Assembly (NCBI GenBank): GCA_016294985.1
Contig: JAECRW010000106.1
Location: 1-5,695, forward strand
Length of the DNA: 5,695 bases
Reading direction: 5' to 3'
Source: Candidatus Sifarchaeum marinoarchaea
GTDB taxonomy: Archaea; Asgardarchaeota; Sifarchaeia; Borrarchaeales; Borrarchaeaceae
Within the stretch, counting starts at the first letter, position 1. Each line of letters starts with the position of its first letter. Below, piece after piece: positions 1-5,076 of the stretch. Position numbers and translations under genes: made by a program. Below the pieces are notes generated by a model, which was not told the DNA's origin, did not search any database, and saw nothing but the letters and a program-made list of their open reading frames with translations.

Positions 1-1
1 A

Positions 2-34
2 CGGGAAGTCATCGTCATCACTAAAACTGGATAA
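2..34 (+). CDS. Possible C-terminal end of an upstream plus-strand gene (partial)
   Basis: The frame starting at base 2 reads REVIVITKTG and then a TAA stop at 32-34. The alternation of valine and isoleucine looks like a beta strand, as is common near a protein end. A 7-bp inverted repeat follows directly after the stop, which fits a gene end. Only ten residues are visible, so no family can be named. Another plus frame stops at 22-24 and would end in a histidine-rich tail. A minus-strand gene starting at base 18 is also possible. Low confidence. Confidence 0.3.
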   Translation, partial: REVIVITKTG

Positions 35-65
35 TACTAACGCGAATTATGTTCCTCATTAGTAT
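34..65. repeat. 7-bp inverted repeat (ATACTAA / TTAGTAT), possible 3'-end hairpin
   Basis: ATACTAA at 34-40 is the exact reverse complement of TTAGTAT at 59-65, with an 18-base loop. It begins at the last base of the possible stop codon at 32-34, and a run of five T follows around 97-102. It could be a 3' structure of the upstream transcript. The stem is AT-rich and the loop long, so stability is doubtful. Confidence 0.3.
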
Positions 66-245
66 ACGTGAGGCAGGGTTATTTAAATGTAATTAAATTT
101 TTAGTACACTTCACTAAACTAAAAACAGACATCGATCAGCATCAATTCGTCGCTTAAGCCTAAACTATCTTTGTAATTCTCAAGCGTTTGAAGTTTTTAA
201 TGAAGCGTTAAAAATGCGGCTTTTGCTTTGACAAGTTATCTTTTG

Positions 246-255
246 CTTATAAAAA
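246..255 (+). promoter_or_regulatory. Candidate TATA box for the radical SAM gene
   Basis: CTTATAAAAA is a good match to an archaeal TATA box. Transcription would be expected to start about 25 bases downstream, near 273-280, leaving a leader of 35-55 bases. A second TATA-like element, TTTAAAT at 300-306, lies about 25 bases before the ATG at 327 and could drive a leaderless transcript instead. Inference from spacing and sequence only. Confidence 0.45.
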
Positions 256-270
256 AACAGTTATATTTGT

Positions 271-287
271 TGTAACGTTATATTACA
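271..287. promoter_or_regulatory. Inverted repeat TGTAA-N7-TTACA at the predicted start site, possible operator
   Basis: TGTAA at 271-275 and TTACA at 283-287 are perfect reverse complements with a 7-base spacer. The element covers the transcription start predicted from the TATA box at 246-255. A site of this size and placement is typical of repressor operators bound by small archaeal dimeric regulators. The arms are only 5 bp in AT-rich DNA, so chance is a real alternative. Confidence 0.3.
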
Positions 288-326
288 TGTTAAATTGCGT
301 TTAAATCGATTTTCATGGTTTTTCTA

Positions 327-1151
327 ATGTCCCATGTTCAGGAAATTACTGTAAAGTCAGCATTAGTGAAGAGTCGGATCTACGACGTGGATTATGTGAT
401 CAACCCGTACGTTGGCTGTACTCACGGTTGTAAATACTGTTATGCTCGGTTTATGAAGCGATATACGGGTCACAAAGAGCCATGGGGAGATTTTATCGAC
501 ATTAAGATAAACCTTCCGAATCTTCTTACTGAAGAACTTGCTCGTAAAAAAGCAAAGGATGGGCTCATCCTGTTGAGTAGTGTAACAGACCCATATCAGC
601 CCGTTGAGGAAAAATATGAATTAACAAGAAAAAGTCTTCAACGTTTATTGAGGTATGATCGCTCAATTTCTATTTTAACTAAGTCTGCATTGGTGATCCG
701 CGATATAGATCTTTTAAGTCAATTTAGAGAGTGTGAAGTAGGGTTCACAATTACCACTTATGACGATAAGATAAGAGAAATTTTCGAGCCAGAAGCATCA
801 CCGATAGACCAAAGAATTTCTGCATTGCAGAAACTACACGATCAAGGTATAGCAACTTATGTTTTTTTAGGCCCGATAATTCCACTCTTCACTGAGCAAA
901 CATTGAATCAATTATTTGAGAAATTTAATGAAGGCTTTGTCGACCGTTTTTTGATTGATAAACTTAATATAAAAGCAGGAAACTGGCCGGCGATTAGAGA
1001 TGCTTTAAGAGAACATTTTCCAGAAAAACTGCGCCAGGTGAGCGATTTACTTTTTAACAAACAAGAAAACGCTAATTATTTTTCAAATATTAAGAAAACG
1101 CTTCTTAGACTTCAATCAGAGTACAATATCAAGTGTGAATTCTGTTTCTAA
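327..1151 (+). CDS. Radical SAM protein, SplB-like family (COG1533 type)
   Basis: A radical S-adenosylmethionine enzyme of the SplB-related group. It would bind a [4Fe-4S] cluster and cleave SAM to make a 5'-deoxyadenosyl radical; the substrate is unknown. Numbered from the ATG at 315, the motif NPYVGCTHGCKYCYAR gives the cluster ligands C35, C39 and C42 (CxxxCxxC). It is followed by the family block GHKEPWG (52-58) and SSVTDPYQP (88-96), both typical of this family. At 274-278 residues it is a complete, stand-alone radical SAM domain. It should not be called spore photoproduct lyase: the host appears archaeal and the true repair function is not shown. The extreme C-terminus carries CEFCF with C274 and C277, a possible extra metal or redox site. 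Start choice: the ATG at 327 gives MSHVQEIT, lacks an SD, and lies about 25 bases after a TATA-like element. The ATG at 315 adds four residues and is equally open. It is transcribed alone. Confidence 0.9.
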   Translation: MSHVQEITVKSALVKSRIYDVDYVINPYVGCTHGCKYCYARFMKRYTGHKEPWGDFIDIKINLPNLLTEELARKKAKDGLILLSSVTDPYQPVEEKYELTRKSLQRLLRYDRSISILTKSALVIRDIDLLSQFRECEVGFTITTYDDKIREIFEPEASPIDQRISALQKLHDQGIATYVFLGPIIPLFTEQTLNQLFEKFNEGFVDRFLIDKLNIKAGNWPAIRDALREHFPEKLRQVSDLLFNKQENANYFSNIKKTLLRLQSEYNIKCEFCF

Positions 1152-1285
1152 AACATCCTAAATCCCTTTAATTACTTTAAAAAACAAAGCGTCCTTTAAA
1201 TTACATTCAAAAAAAGGTATATATAATATATAATATTCTCGTATTCCCCACCTTTTTTGCATGTGGCCTCCTTCGGTGGTTTAAG
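1152..1285. other. Spacer between the radical SAM and kinase genes
   Basis: This 134-base spacer has no gene. It holds an imperfect direct repeat, CCTTTAATTAC near 1165-1176 and CCTTTAAATTAC near 1193-1205, then the kinase promoter. No strong terminator hairpin follows the TAA at 1149-1151. Confidence 0.5.
1218..1236 (+). promoter_or_regulatory. TATA box region of the PfkB kinase gene
   Basis: A run of alternating T and A beginning TATATATAA at 1218-1226 is a strong archaeal TATA element. The transcription start would fall near 1243-1252, giving a leader of roughly 35-40 bases. The leader contains GGTGG at 1275-1279, a weak SD six bases before the ATG. CCACC at 1248-1252 is its exact reverse complement, but may lie before the transcript start. 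Confidence 0.55.
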
Positions 1286-2197
1286 ATGATATTAGGAATT
1301 GGATCTATAGCTCTTGATACGACAACCACACCATTCGATACGGTTCAAGAGGTGTTGGGTGGAGCTGTAGTGAATTTTGCTCTCTCTTCCAGTCTCTTTG
1401 AGGAGACAGGAATTGTTGGAGTGATTGGAACAGATTTTCCAAAGGATTATTATGATATTTTGGACGAACGATTGGATCTCCGTGGCTTGAAGATAGAAGA
1501 AGGTAAAACGTTTCGATTTGAATCGACGTATGATTACAGCCTTTGTAAACGCTATAATAAAAAGACTCATCTGAACGTAATGGATGGTTTCATACCCACA
1601 TTACCGGAGGCTTATAAAGATGTTGAGTTTCTCTATCTGGGAACCAATGAACCGACACAGAATTTAGAACTGCTAAAAAAAATGCGCTCTCCGAAACTGG
1701 TCGCCTGTGACACCATCGAATTATGGATTGAAACCATGAGGGAAGAAACCCTTGAAGTAATGAGTAATGTTGATGTGGTTATCCTGAACGATGACGAGAC
1801 GCGGCTTTTGTGTGACACGCCCAATCTGTTGAAGGGAGGAAAGACCATCTTGGAGTGGGGCACCAAAACCAAACATGTTATCATTAAAAAAGGAGAACAT
1901 GGGGCATTACTGATATCGAAAGATGGAATATTCCCCTCATCAGGTTATCCATTAGAGGAGATTGTAGATCCAACAGGTGCTGGCGATGCCTTTGCTGGAG
2001 GTTTTTTGGGTCATATTGCGAGGAGTACCAAGAAAGAAAAAAGTATAACCTTAGATACCTTGAAAGAAGCAATGGTCTACGGACATATAATGGGATCCTT
2101 TGTGGTGGAAGAATTCAGCGTAAACAAATTGTTGTCACTCACTTTAGAGGAGATAGAGCAGCGCTATAACGTGTATAAAGAAATGGTTATGTTTTAA
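1286..2197 (+). CDS. PfkB-family (ribokinase-type) carbohydrate kinase
   Basis: A cytoplasmic ATP-dependent sugar or nucleoside kinase of the PfkB/ribokinase fold. The N-terminus has the family's glycine pair in VLGGAVVNF (G25-G26), where the substrate is held. The C-terminal signature DPTGAGDAFAGGF runs from 228, with D234 as the catalytic base and G231-G233 forming the anion hole. VVILNDDETRLL near 164-175 and VIIKKGEHGALL near 198-209 are further conserved PfkB blocks. The length of 303 residues is normal. The text resembles a widespread but substrate-unassigned group of 'PfkB family sugar kinase' proteins with a short N-terminus and the PLEEIVDPTGAGD block. I cannot say whether the substrate is a sugar, a nucleoside or another alcohol. 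It has its own TATA box, a weak GGTGG ribosome site, and no catabolic or transport partner gene nearby. Confidence 0.93.
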   Translation: MILGIGSIALDTTTTPFDTVQEVLGGAVVNFALSSSLFEETGIVGVIGTDFPKDYYDILDERLDLRGLKIEEGKTFRFESTYDYSLCKRYNKKTHLNVMDGFIPTLPEAYKDVEFLYLGTNEPTQNLELLKKMRSPKLVACDTIELWIETMREETLEVMSNVDVVILNDDETRLLCDTPNLLKGGKTILEWGTKTKHVIIKKGEHGALLISKDGIFPSSGYPLEEIVDPTGAGDAFAGGFLGHIARSTKKEKSITLDTLKEAMVYGHIMGSFVVEEFSVNKLLSLTLEEIEQRYNVYKEMVMF

Positions 2198-2208
2198 AAA
2201 GAAAATTG

Positions 2209-2225
2209 AGTCTTCTTGTGAGACT
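2209..2225. repeat. Small hairpin after the kinase gene
   Basis: AGTCT at 2209-2213 pairs exactly with AGACT at 2221-2225, with a 7-base loop. It begins 12 bases after the kinase stop codon. There is no T-run behind it on the plus strand, so it may be a weak 3' end structure and not a classical terminator. Confidence 0.3.
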
Positions 2226-2256
2226 AAGAAAATAAAATTGAAATAAAAAGAAGAAG
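2226..2256 (-). terminator. T-rich end for the minus-strand small gene
   Basis: Read on the minus strand, 2256 down to 2226 is almost pure T with scattered C and A. It starts eight bases after the stop of the 37-codon minus-strand gene. Archaeal RNA polymerase stops at T-rich tracts, so this fits the end of that transcript. It also separates it from the convergent kinase gene. Confidence 0.45.
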
Positions 2257-2263
2257 GGAAGTA

Positions 2264-2377
2264 TCAGTGATCCTCTTCCTTCTCAGACTCTATAAAATTG
2301 CCATCTAACATTTTTTCAAGGAAATCATTGAACCCTAGTTTTTTGCGTGTTTTTTTTGGGCTATTTTTTTTGGCCAA
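2264..2377 (-). CDS. Small charged protein, 37 residues, TTG start
   Basis: Not recognised, but well supported as a gene. The minus-strand frame starts with TTG at 2377-2375 and stops with TGA at 2266-2264. AGGAGG (2392-2387 on the minus strand) lies nine bases before the start, a good SD distance. An in-frame TAA just upstream of the SD means TTG is the only plausible start. The N-terminus is very basic (MAKKNSPKKTRKKLGF), the middle is a short amphipathic stretch (NDFLEKMLDGNFIE), and the tail is acidic (SEKEEDH). A basic head could bind nucleic acid or ribosomes; this is inference from charge only. The preceding 50-codon frame ends two bases before this start, so the two may be translated together. 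A T-rich tract follows the stop. It converges on the kinase gene. Confidence 0.5.
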   Translation of the reverse strand: MAKKNSPKKTRKKLGFNDFLEKMLDGNFIESEKEEDH

Positions 2378-2379
2378 AT

Positions 2380-2532
2380 TTAAGAGCCTCCTTTACATTT
2401 GGGAAAGGCCCGATTATAGACTCTAAAAAATCTCCAGGAGTTTGCGTTTAGACCAAGCGTCATCGGAGTTTTAGAACACTCCTCGCTCACCAAAAATCCC
2501 AAGAATTCGTAAGGAGGTGATACATGATCCAT
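2380..2532 (-). CDS. Possible 50-codon minus-strand open frame upstream of the 37-residue gene
   Basis: An ATG at 2532-2530 opens a frame that ends with TAA at 2382-2380, two bases before the TTG of the next gene. It starts MDHVSPPYEF and contains an aromatic and basic stretch, SWRFFRVYNRAF. A GTG at 2490 would give a 36-residue version. A TATA-like CTATATGAA lies about 30 bases before the ATG, which would suit a leaderless start. No SD precedes the ATG. The family is unknown. An open frame of this length can arise by chance, and the opposite strand carries a strong SD and another open frame here, so both are unlikely to be coding. Confidence 0.25.
   Translation of the reverse strand: MDHVSPPYEFLGFLVSEECSKTPMTLGLNANSWRFFRVYNRAFPKCKGGS
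2387..2392 (-). promoter_or_regulatory. Ribosome binding site of the 37-residue gene
   Basis: AGGAGG on the minus strand, nine bases before TTG. It decides the otherwise unlikely TTG start and overlaps the last codons of the upstream 50-codon frame, which fits coupled translation. Confidence 0.5.
2465..2482. repeat. Inverted repeat GGAGT / ACTCC
   Basis: GGAGT at 2465-2469 pairs with ACTCC at 2478-2482; one mismatch is followed by two more A-T pairs around a 2-base loop. It lies in what would be the leader of the 35-codon plus-strand frame, or inside the minus-strand 50-codon frame. Confidence 0.35.
2511..2521 (+). promoter_or_regulatory. Near-perfect Shine-Dalgarno site
   Basis: AAGGAGGTGAT contains AGGAGGTGAT, a ten-base perfect complement to the usual archaeal 16S rRNA 3' end. 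GGAGG is six bases before an ATG at 2524-2526, the ideal distance. It is the strongest ribosome site in the window. TCACC at 2487-2491 is the exact reverse complement of its GGTGA part and could mask it in the RNA. Confidence 0.5.
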
Positions 2533-2631
2533 CGATTATCTAATTTAATCGAGTCTTCATATAGTATGATTTCATTTAGCCAACGAAAGATCATATATGA
2601 CACCAGTTTAATGTTTAGTCTAACTTTCTAA
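2524..2631 (+). CDS. Possible 35-residue peptide behind a strong ribosome site
   Basis: An ATG at 2524 follows the near-perfect SD and opens a 35-codon frame to TAA at 2629-2631. The peptide begins MIHRLSNLIESSYSMISF and ends SLMFSLTF. It is rich in serine, isoleucine and leucine, with no motif, signal peptide or clear membrane segment. I do not recognise it. Support comes from the ribosome site alone. It overlaps by nine bases, start to start, the antisense 50-codon frame. It could be a regulatory leader peptide, a small real protein, or the decayed start of a longer gene. No longer frame continues downstream. Confidence 0.4.
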   Translation: MIHRLSNLIESSYSMISFSQRKIIYDTSLMFSLTF

Positions 2632-2830
2632 TAAATCTTGCCACGTCAAAGTTGAAGAGCTTTACGAAGATAAAGTCTAAGCACGATTTATAAATGTTAT
2701 AAATGAAATATTTTAAATATCGTTTATTTGCACCGATAAAAATGCTAGTATACACCTTAAGATCACAATCCTGCAGAAGAAAAATGTTTAAATAACCAAG
2801 ACGAGTTCCTATGGCAAAACTAAATGGGAC
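2632..2830. other. AT-rich spacer before the surface-protein gene
   Basis: No gene is supported here. Several TATA-like words occur: TTTATAAAT at 2687-2695, TTTTAAATA near 2710-2719, and the likely promoter of the next gene at 2786-2796. A 30-codon basic open frame from the ATG at 2703 has no ribosome site and ends inside that promoter, so it is probably not coding. The DNA could also hold a small RNA driven from 2687, which I cannot test. Confidence 0.45.
2786..2796 (+). promoter_or_regulatory. Candidate TATA box of the surface-protein gene
   Basis: GTTTAAATAAC preceded by an A/G-rich stretch fits an archaeal BRE plus TATA box. Transcription would start near 2812-2818, so the leader would be only about 15-25 bases. 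Confidence 0.5.
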
Positions 2831-4876
2831 GTGATAGTGATAAGGAAACAAATCTGCTTAGTAATATTTATCCTTCTTCTTGTCCCATTAATTAGTCCAA
2901 AGCCAACTATGGCTAAGACCGGGTCATTCTATTATTATGAAGATCTTCAAGCAGATCTTTACAGAGACTCCGTGAGAATTTCTGCATCTTTTGAAACCAA
3001 TAGACTATCAATTCCTGGCCTTGATCCTCAAATAAGATCTCTTTATAAAATGCATGACTTGCATTTGTACTTCTCAAGTGGTCAGTGTGCTGCAGACTGT
3101 GGTGAAGGACCAGGTCCCACATTAGGCGCATGGAGTGAAGTGAGCTATTCCTCTATAGAAGAAGACGAGGCGAAGGACTGGGCACGAATAATTAACTATT
3201 TAATCGAACAACAATTTGGCGTAGAATTAAGCGTTCATGGAAATACAAAAGAGTCTGGAGGAAGACTCGTAATTTCCTCTTATAATGTAACCAAAGTTGA
3301 TTACACTGTTTTAACAAAAATTCGTGAAATTCTTCCAGAAAAGTCTCTTGGAGCACTGTTTACAGATGAATTGATTAAGACAGCACGTTTTTCTCAAATC
3401 CATCTTAATCTGCGTCCAAAATCTGGATCCTCTCCATATTTTCGATCAGTTATAGAAATCACATGTATTTTGGATGCTGATGTGATACCCTTTATCCAAG
3501 GAAAGTATTTATTCGACTTAGGCGAAGTCATGCAAGTAAATGATAAAATTTACGGATATGAGAAGTCGGATAAATCAACTATCTCAATTTTCTTTCCAGG
3601 AAAAGTAATTGAAGACGAAATCCTACCGCAATATTCCGCAACAACAACAGAGAACTTCTATAGCTTTACATTCCCTGAAAAAATCAAATCGATCTCATTT
3701 GTGAAAGCTAATTATACTATGAAGAATTTTCCGTGCCTTAGAGCTACCAAGACTGTCAATCAATACGTAGCAGAACCAGATGATCAAATTATTGTGGAAA
3801 CTTCGATCGAAAATGTAGGGACAGATACAGCTTATGATGTCAAAGTCAACATACAAGTTCCAGAGGGCGGAAAACTTGGTTCGGGTTATACATTAGAGAA
3901 TTCTTGGAAGGAAATATTGCCAGGAGAAAACGTTACATATTCTTATGTGTTAAGGTTGTCAAAGCAAAGCGAAACTAGTCTATTAAAGCCCGATCAGATA
4001 ACTTATGCAAGTACAAATAACAGTAATGATCAAATGGAAGAAATGATATATACAAACGAGGTTCTGGTCTCAACAAGAAGCAATACACCTGTGCTTATTG
4101 TAACAAAGGAAAGTGAGAAATATGTCGTAGACAGCACGTCAACTACGATAAAGATTGTTGTAAAGAATCTTGGAAATGAAGAACTAACAGATATTGAAAT
4201 TTCTGAAGATATATGGTATGGTACACTTATTCAAGCACCTGATAACTCAACAATGAGTGGAACTATTTTAAAGATAACTCTCCAGAAACTTGTACCTGGC
4301 GAATCTGCAACTATTAAATATGTTATAGCCATAAAAAATGATGCAATATCCCACGCGACGTTATCTTATGCAGATATTTCACTCAAATCAAATGAAGTCT
4401 CACTAAAACTCGATCAAACACTTAAAAACGAGTTAACATGGACATATAACCTAGAAATTGAGAAACAAGCGTTTCCTTCCACAGTTATGCCGGGACAGAC
4501 AGTATTCATAAATATAACTGTAACGAATTTAGGCGCTGTATCCACTCCCTCCTTTAACATTATTGATCGTATTCCAAGTAGTATCGATTCAAAAGACTTG
4601 AAATGGGAGAACCTAAAGTTAGGACCTAGAGAGAGAATAACACTGAGTTATAAGCTAGAAATCCCCTTTGAATATCATATCGAAGGCTATGATCTACCTC
4701 CCGTAGAAGTTTACAGCAATAACTACAGAGAAATCTATGGGACGTCAAATACGCTTCATTTAAATCAAAATGTTCTTATTCATTCCTGGGTTCTCGCTGG
4801 AATTGGCATTGCCCTAGTAGTTGTTATTGTTGAATTGATTTACATGAGAAGAAGGTACGTTCTTGTTAAACTATAG
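2831..4876 (+). CDS. Large secreted, C-terminally anchored protein with three Ig-like (CARDB/DUF11-type) repeats
   Basis: A 681-residue cell-surface protein of unknown role. Residues 1-28 form a signal peptide with a hydrophobic core at 8-22 and a likely cut near A28. Residues 30-300 are a large domain I do not recognise, with C86, C90, C212 and C302 as possible disulfide partners. Three Ig-like beta-sandwich units follow, near 305-415, 420-527 and 540-645. Each shows the same pair of marks: a strand ending in N-x-G (SIENVG, VVKNLG, TVTNLG), then later a proline-glycine turn (LPGENVTY, VPGESATI, LGPRERIT). A transmembrane helix at about 653-671 is followed by RRR at 673-675 and a short inner tail. 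N-glycosylation sequons at N152, N294, N367, N396, N472 and N561 fit an exterior location. The start is GTG at 2831; a second GTG at 2837 with GGGAC six bases before it is almost as good. It could act in adhesion, as an S-layer partner, or in display of the N-terminal domain. It stands alone, with a T-tract behind it. Confidence 0.85.
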   Translation: MIVIRKQICLVIFILLLVPLISPKPTMAKTGSFYYYEDLQADLYRDSVRISASFETNRLSIPGLDPQIRSLYKMHDLHLYFSSGQCAADCGEGPGPTLGAWSEVSYSSIEEDEAKDWARIINYLIEQQFGVELSVHGNTKESGGRLVISSYNVTKVDYTVLTKIREILPEKSLGALFTDELIKTARFSQIHLNLRPKSGSSPYFRSVIEITCILDADVIPFIQGKYLFDLGEVMQVNDKIYGYEKSDKSTISIFFPGKVIEDEILPQYSATTTENFYSFTFPEKIKSISFVKANYTMKNFPCLRATKTVNQYVAEPDDQIIVETSIENVGTDTAYDVKVNIQVPEGGKLGSGYTLENSWKEILPGENVTYSYVLRLSKQSETSLLKPDQITYASTNNSNDQMEEMIYTNEVLVSTRSNTPVLIVTKESEKYVVDSTSTTIKIVVKNLGNEELTDIEISEDIWYGTLIQAPDNSTMSGTILKITLQKLVPGESATIKYVIAIKNDAISHATLSYADISLKSNEVSLKLDQTLKNELTWTYNLEIEKQAFPSTVMPGQTVFINITVTNLGAVSTPSFNIIDRIPSSIDSKDLKWENLKLGPRERITLSYKLEIPFEYHIEGYDLPPVEVYSNNYREIYGTSNTLHLNQNVLIHSWVLAGIGIALVVVIVELIYMRRRYVLVKL

Positions 4877-4878
4877 AC

Positions 4879-4885
4879 TTTTTTT
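4879..4885 (+). terminator. T7 tract after the surface-protein gene
   Basis: Seven T begin two bases after the TAG stop at 4874-4876. This is a typical archaeal intrinsic termination signal without a hairpin. Confidence 0.5.
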
Positions 4886-4915
4886 GTATGCTCTTTCAGA
4901 GTTATTTACAAAATA

Positions 4916-4929
4916 TCATAATATTATGA
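4916..4929. repeat. Perfect 14-bp palindrome TCATAATATTATGA
   Basis: The 14 bases equal their own reverse complement with no spacer. It lies between the T-tract of the preceding gene and the promoter of the 122-residue orphan, 23 bases before a second palindrome. It could be an upstream regulator site. The AT-rich content raises the chance level. Confidence 0.4.
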
Positions 4930-4951
4930 AGTCTTCTCATCAGATCAACAA

Positions 4952-4964
4952 TGTTTAATAAACA
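4952..4964 (+). promoter_or_regulatory. Palindrome TGTTTA-A-TAAACA overlapping a TATA-like element
   Basis: TGTTTA at 4952-4957 and TAAACA at 4959-4964 are exact reverse complements around one A. The core TTTAATAAA can serve as a TATA box, with a start near 4980. A regulator bound here would block the promoter directly. A second TATA-like word, CTTAAAATAAG at 5029-5039, lies closer to the ATG at 5077 and may be the true promoter. Confidence 0.35.
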
Positions 4965-5076
4965 ATATACAACAACTAATGATAGAGAAATAGTGAACAT
5001 CATACGTTCTTAAAGGGTGCAACTAGCTCTTAAAATAAGACTTCTCAATGTGTTAAAGAAGATAAATGGGATTTTT

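Larger units (their letters stand above)
66..314. other. Intergenic region without a supported gene
   Basis: No frame on either strand has a start, length and composition that would support a gene. The stretch is AT-rich with several TATA-like words, for example TTATTTAAAT near 80-89. Short repeated words are present, AAGCGTT twice and CTTTTGCTT twice between about 183 and 250, but their spacing is irregular. The only parts I can give a role to are the promoter and the inverted repeat listed separately. A small RNA gene cannot be excluded. Confidence 0.5.

Noticed and set aside
10..21. Minus-strand GTGATGA, a perfect C-box word of C/D guide RNAs
   Set aside because: The D box would lie outside the window, and no C'/D' pair is visible, so it cannot be supported.
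1248..1279. CCACC/GGTGG pairing that could hide the kinase ribosome site
   Set aside because: Five base pairs with a 22-base loop, and the first arm probably lies before the transcript start.
1292..2072. Three minus-strand frames of 62 to 92 codons inside the kinase gene
   Set aside because: They are mirrors of a gene with intact catalytic motifs and have no start signals.
2505..2535. Minus-strand text GGATC..ATCACCTCCTTAC resembling the 3' end of 16S rRNA
   Set aside because: It is only the complement of the strong SD site. The conserved 16S sequence expected before it is absent, so there is no rRNA gene here.
2703..2795. 30-codon basic frame on the plus strand
   Set aside because: No SD, composition dictated by AT-rich DNA, and its stop lies in the next gene's TATA box.
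2811..2834. Eight-codon ATG frame whose stop overlaps the GTG of the surface-protein gene (possible leader peptide)
   Set aside because: No ribosome site, and the predicted transcript start lies at or after its ATG.
2615..2851. 78-codon minus-strand frame across the surface-protein promoter
   Set aside because: It covers the promoter and start of a clear gene, has no ribosome site, and its asparagine-, phenylalanine- and tyrosine-rich text is what AT-rich DNA gives by chance.
5017..5076. GTG start 20 codons upstream for the orphan protein
   Set aside because: No ribosome site, and a second TATA-like element lies between it and the ATG at 5077. Kept only as an alternative start.
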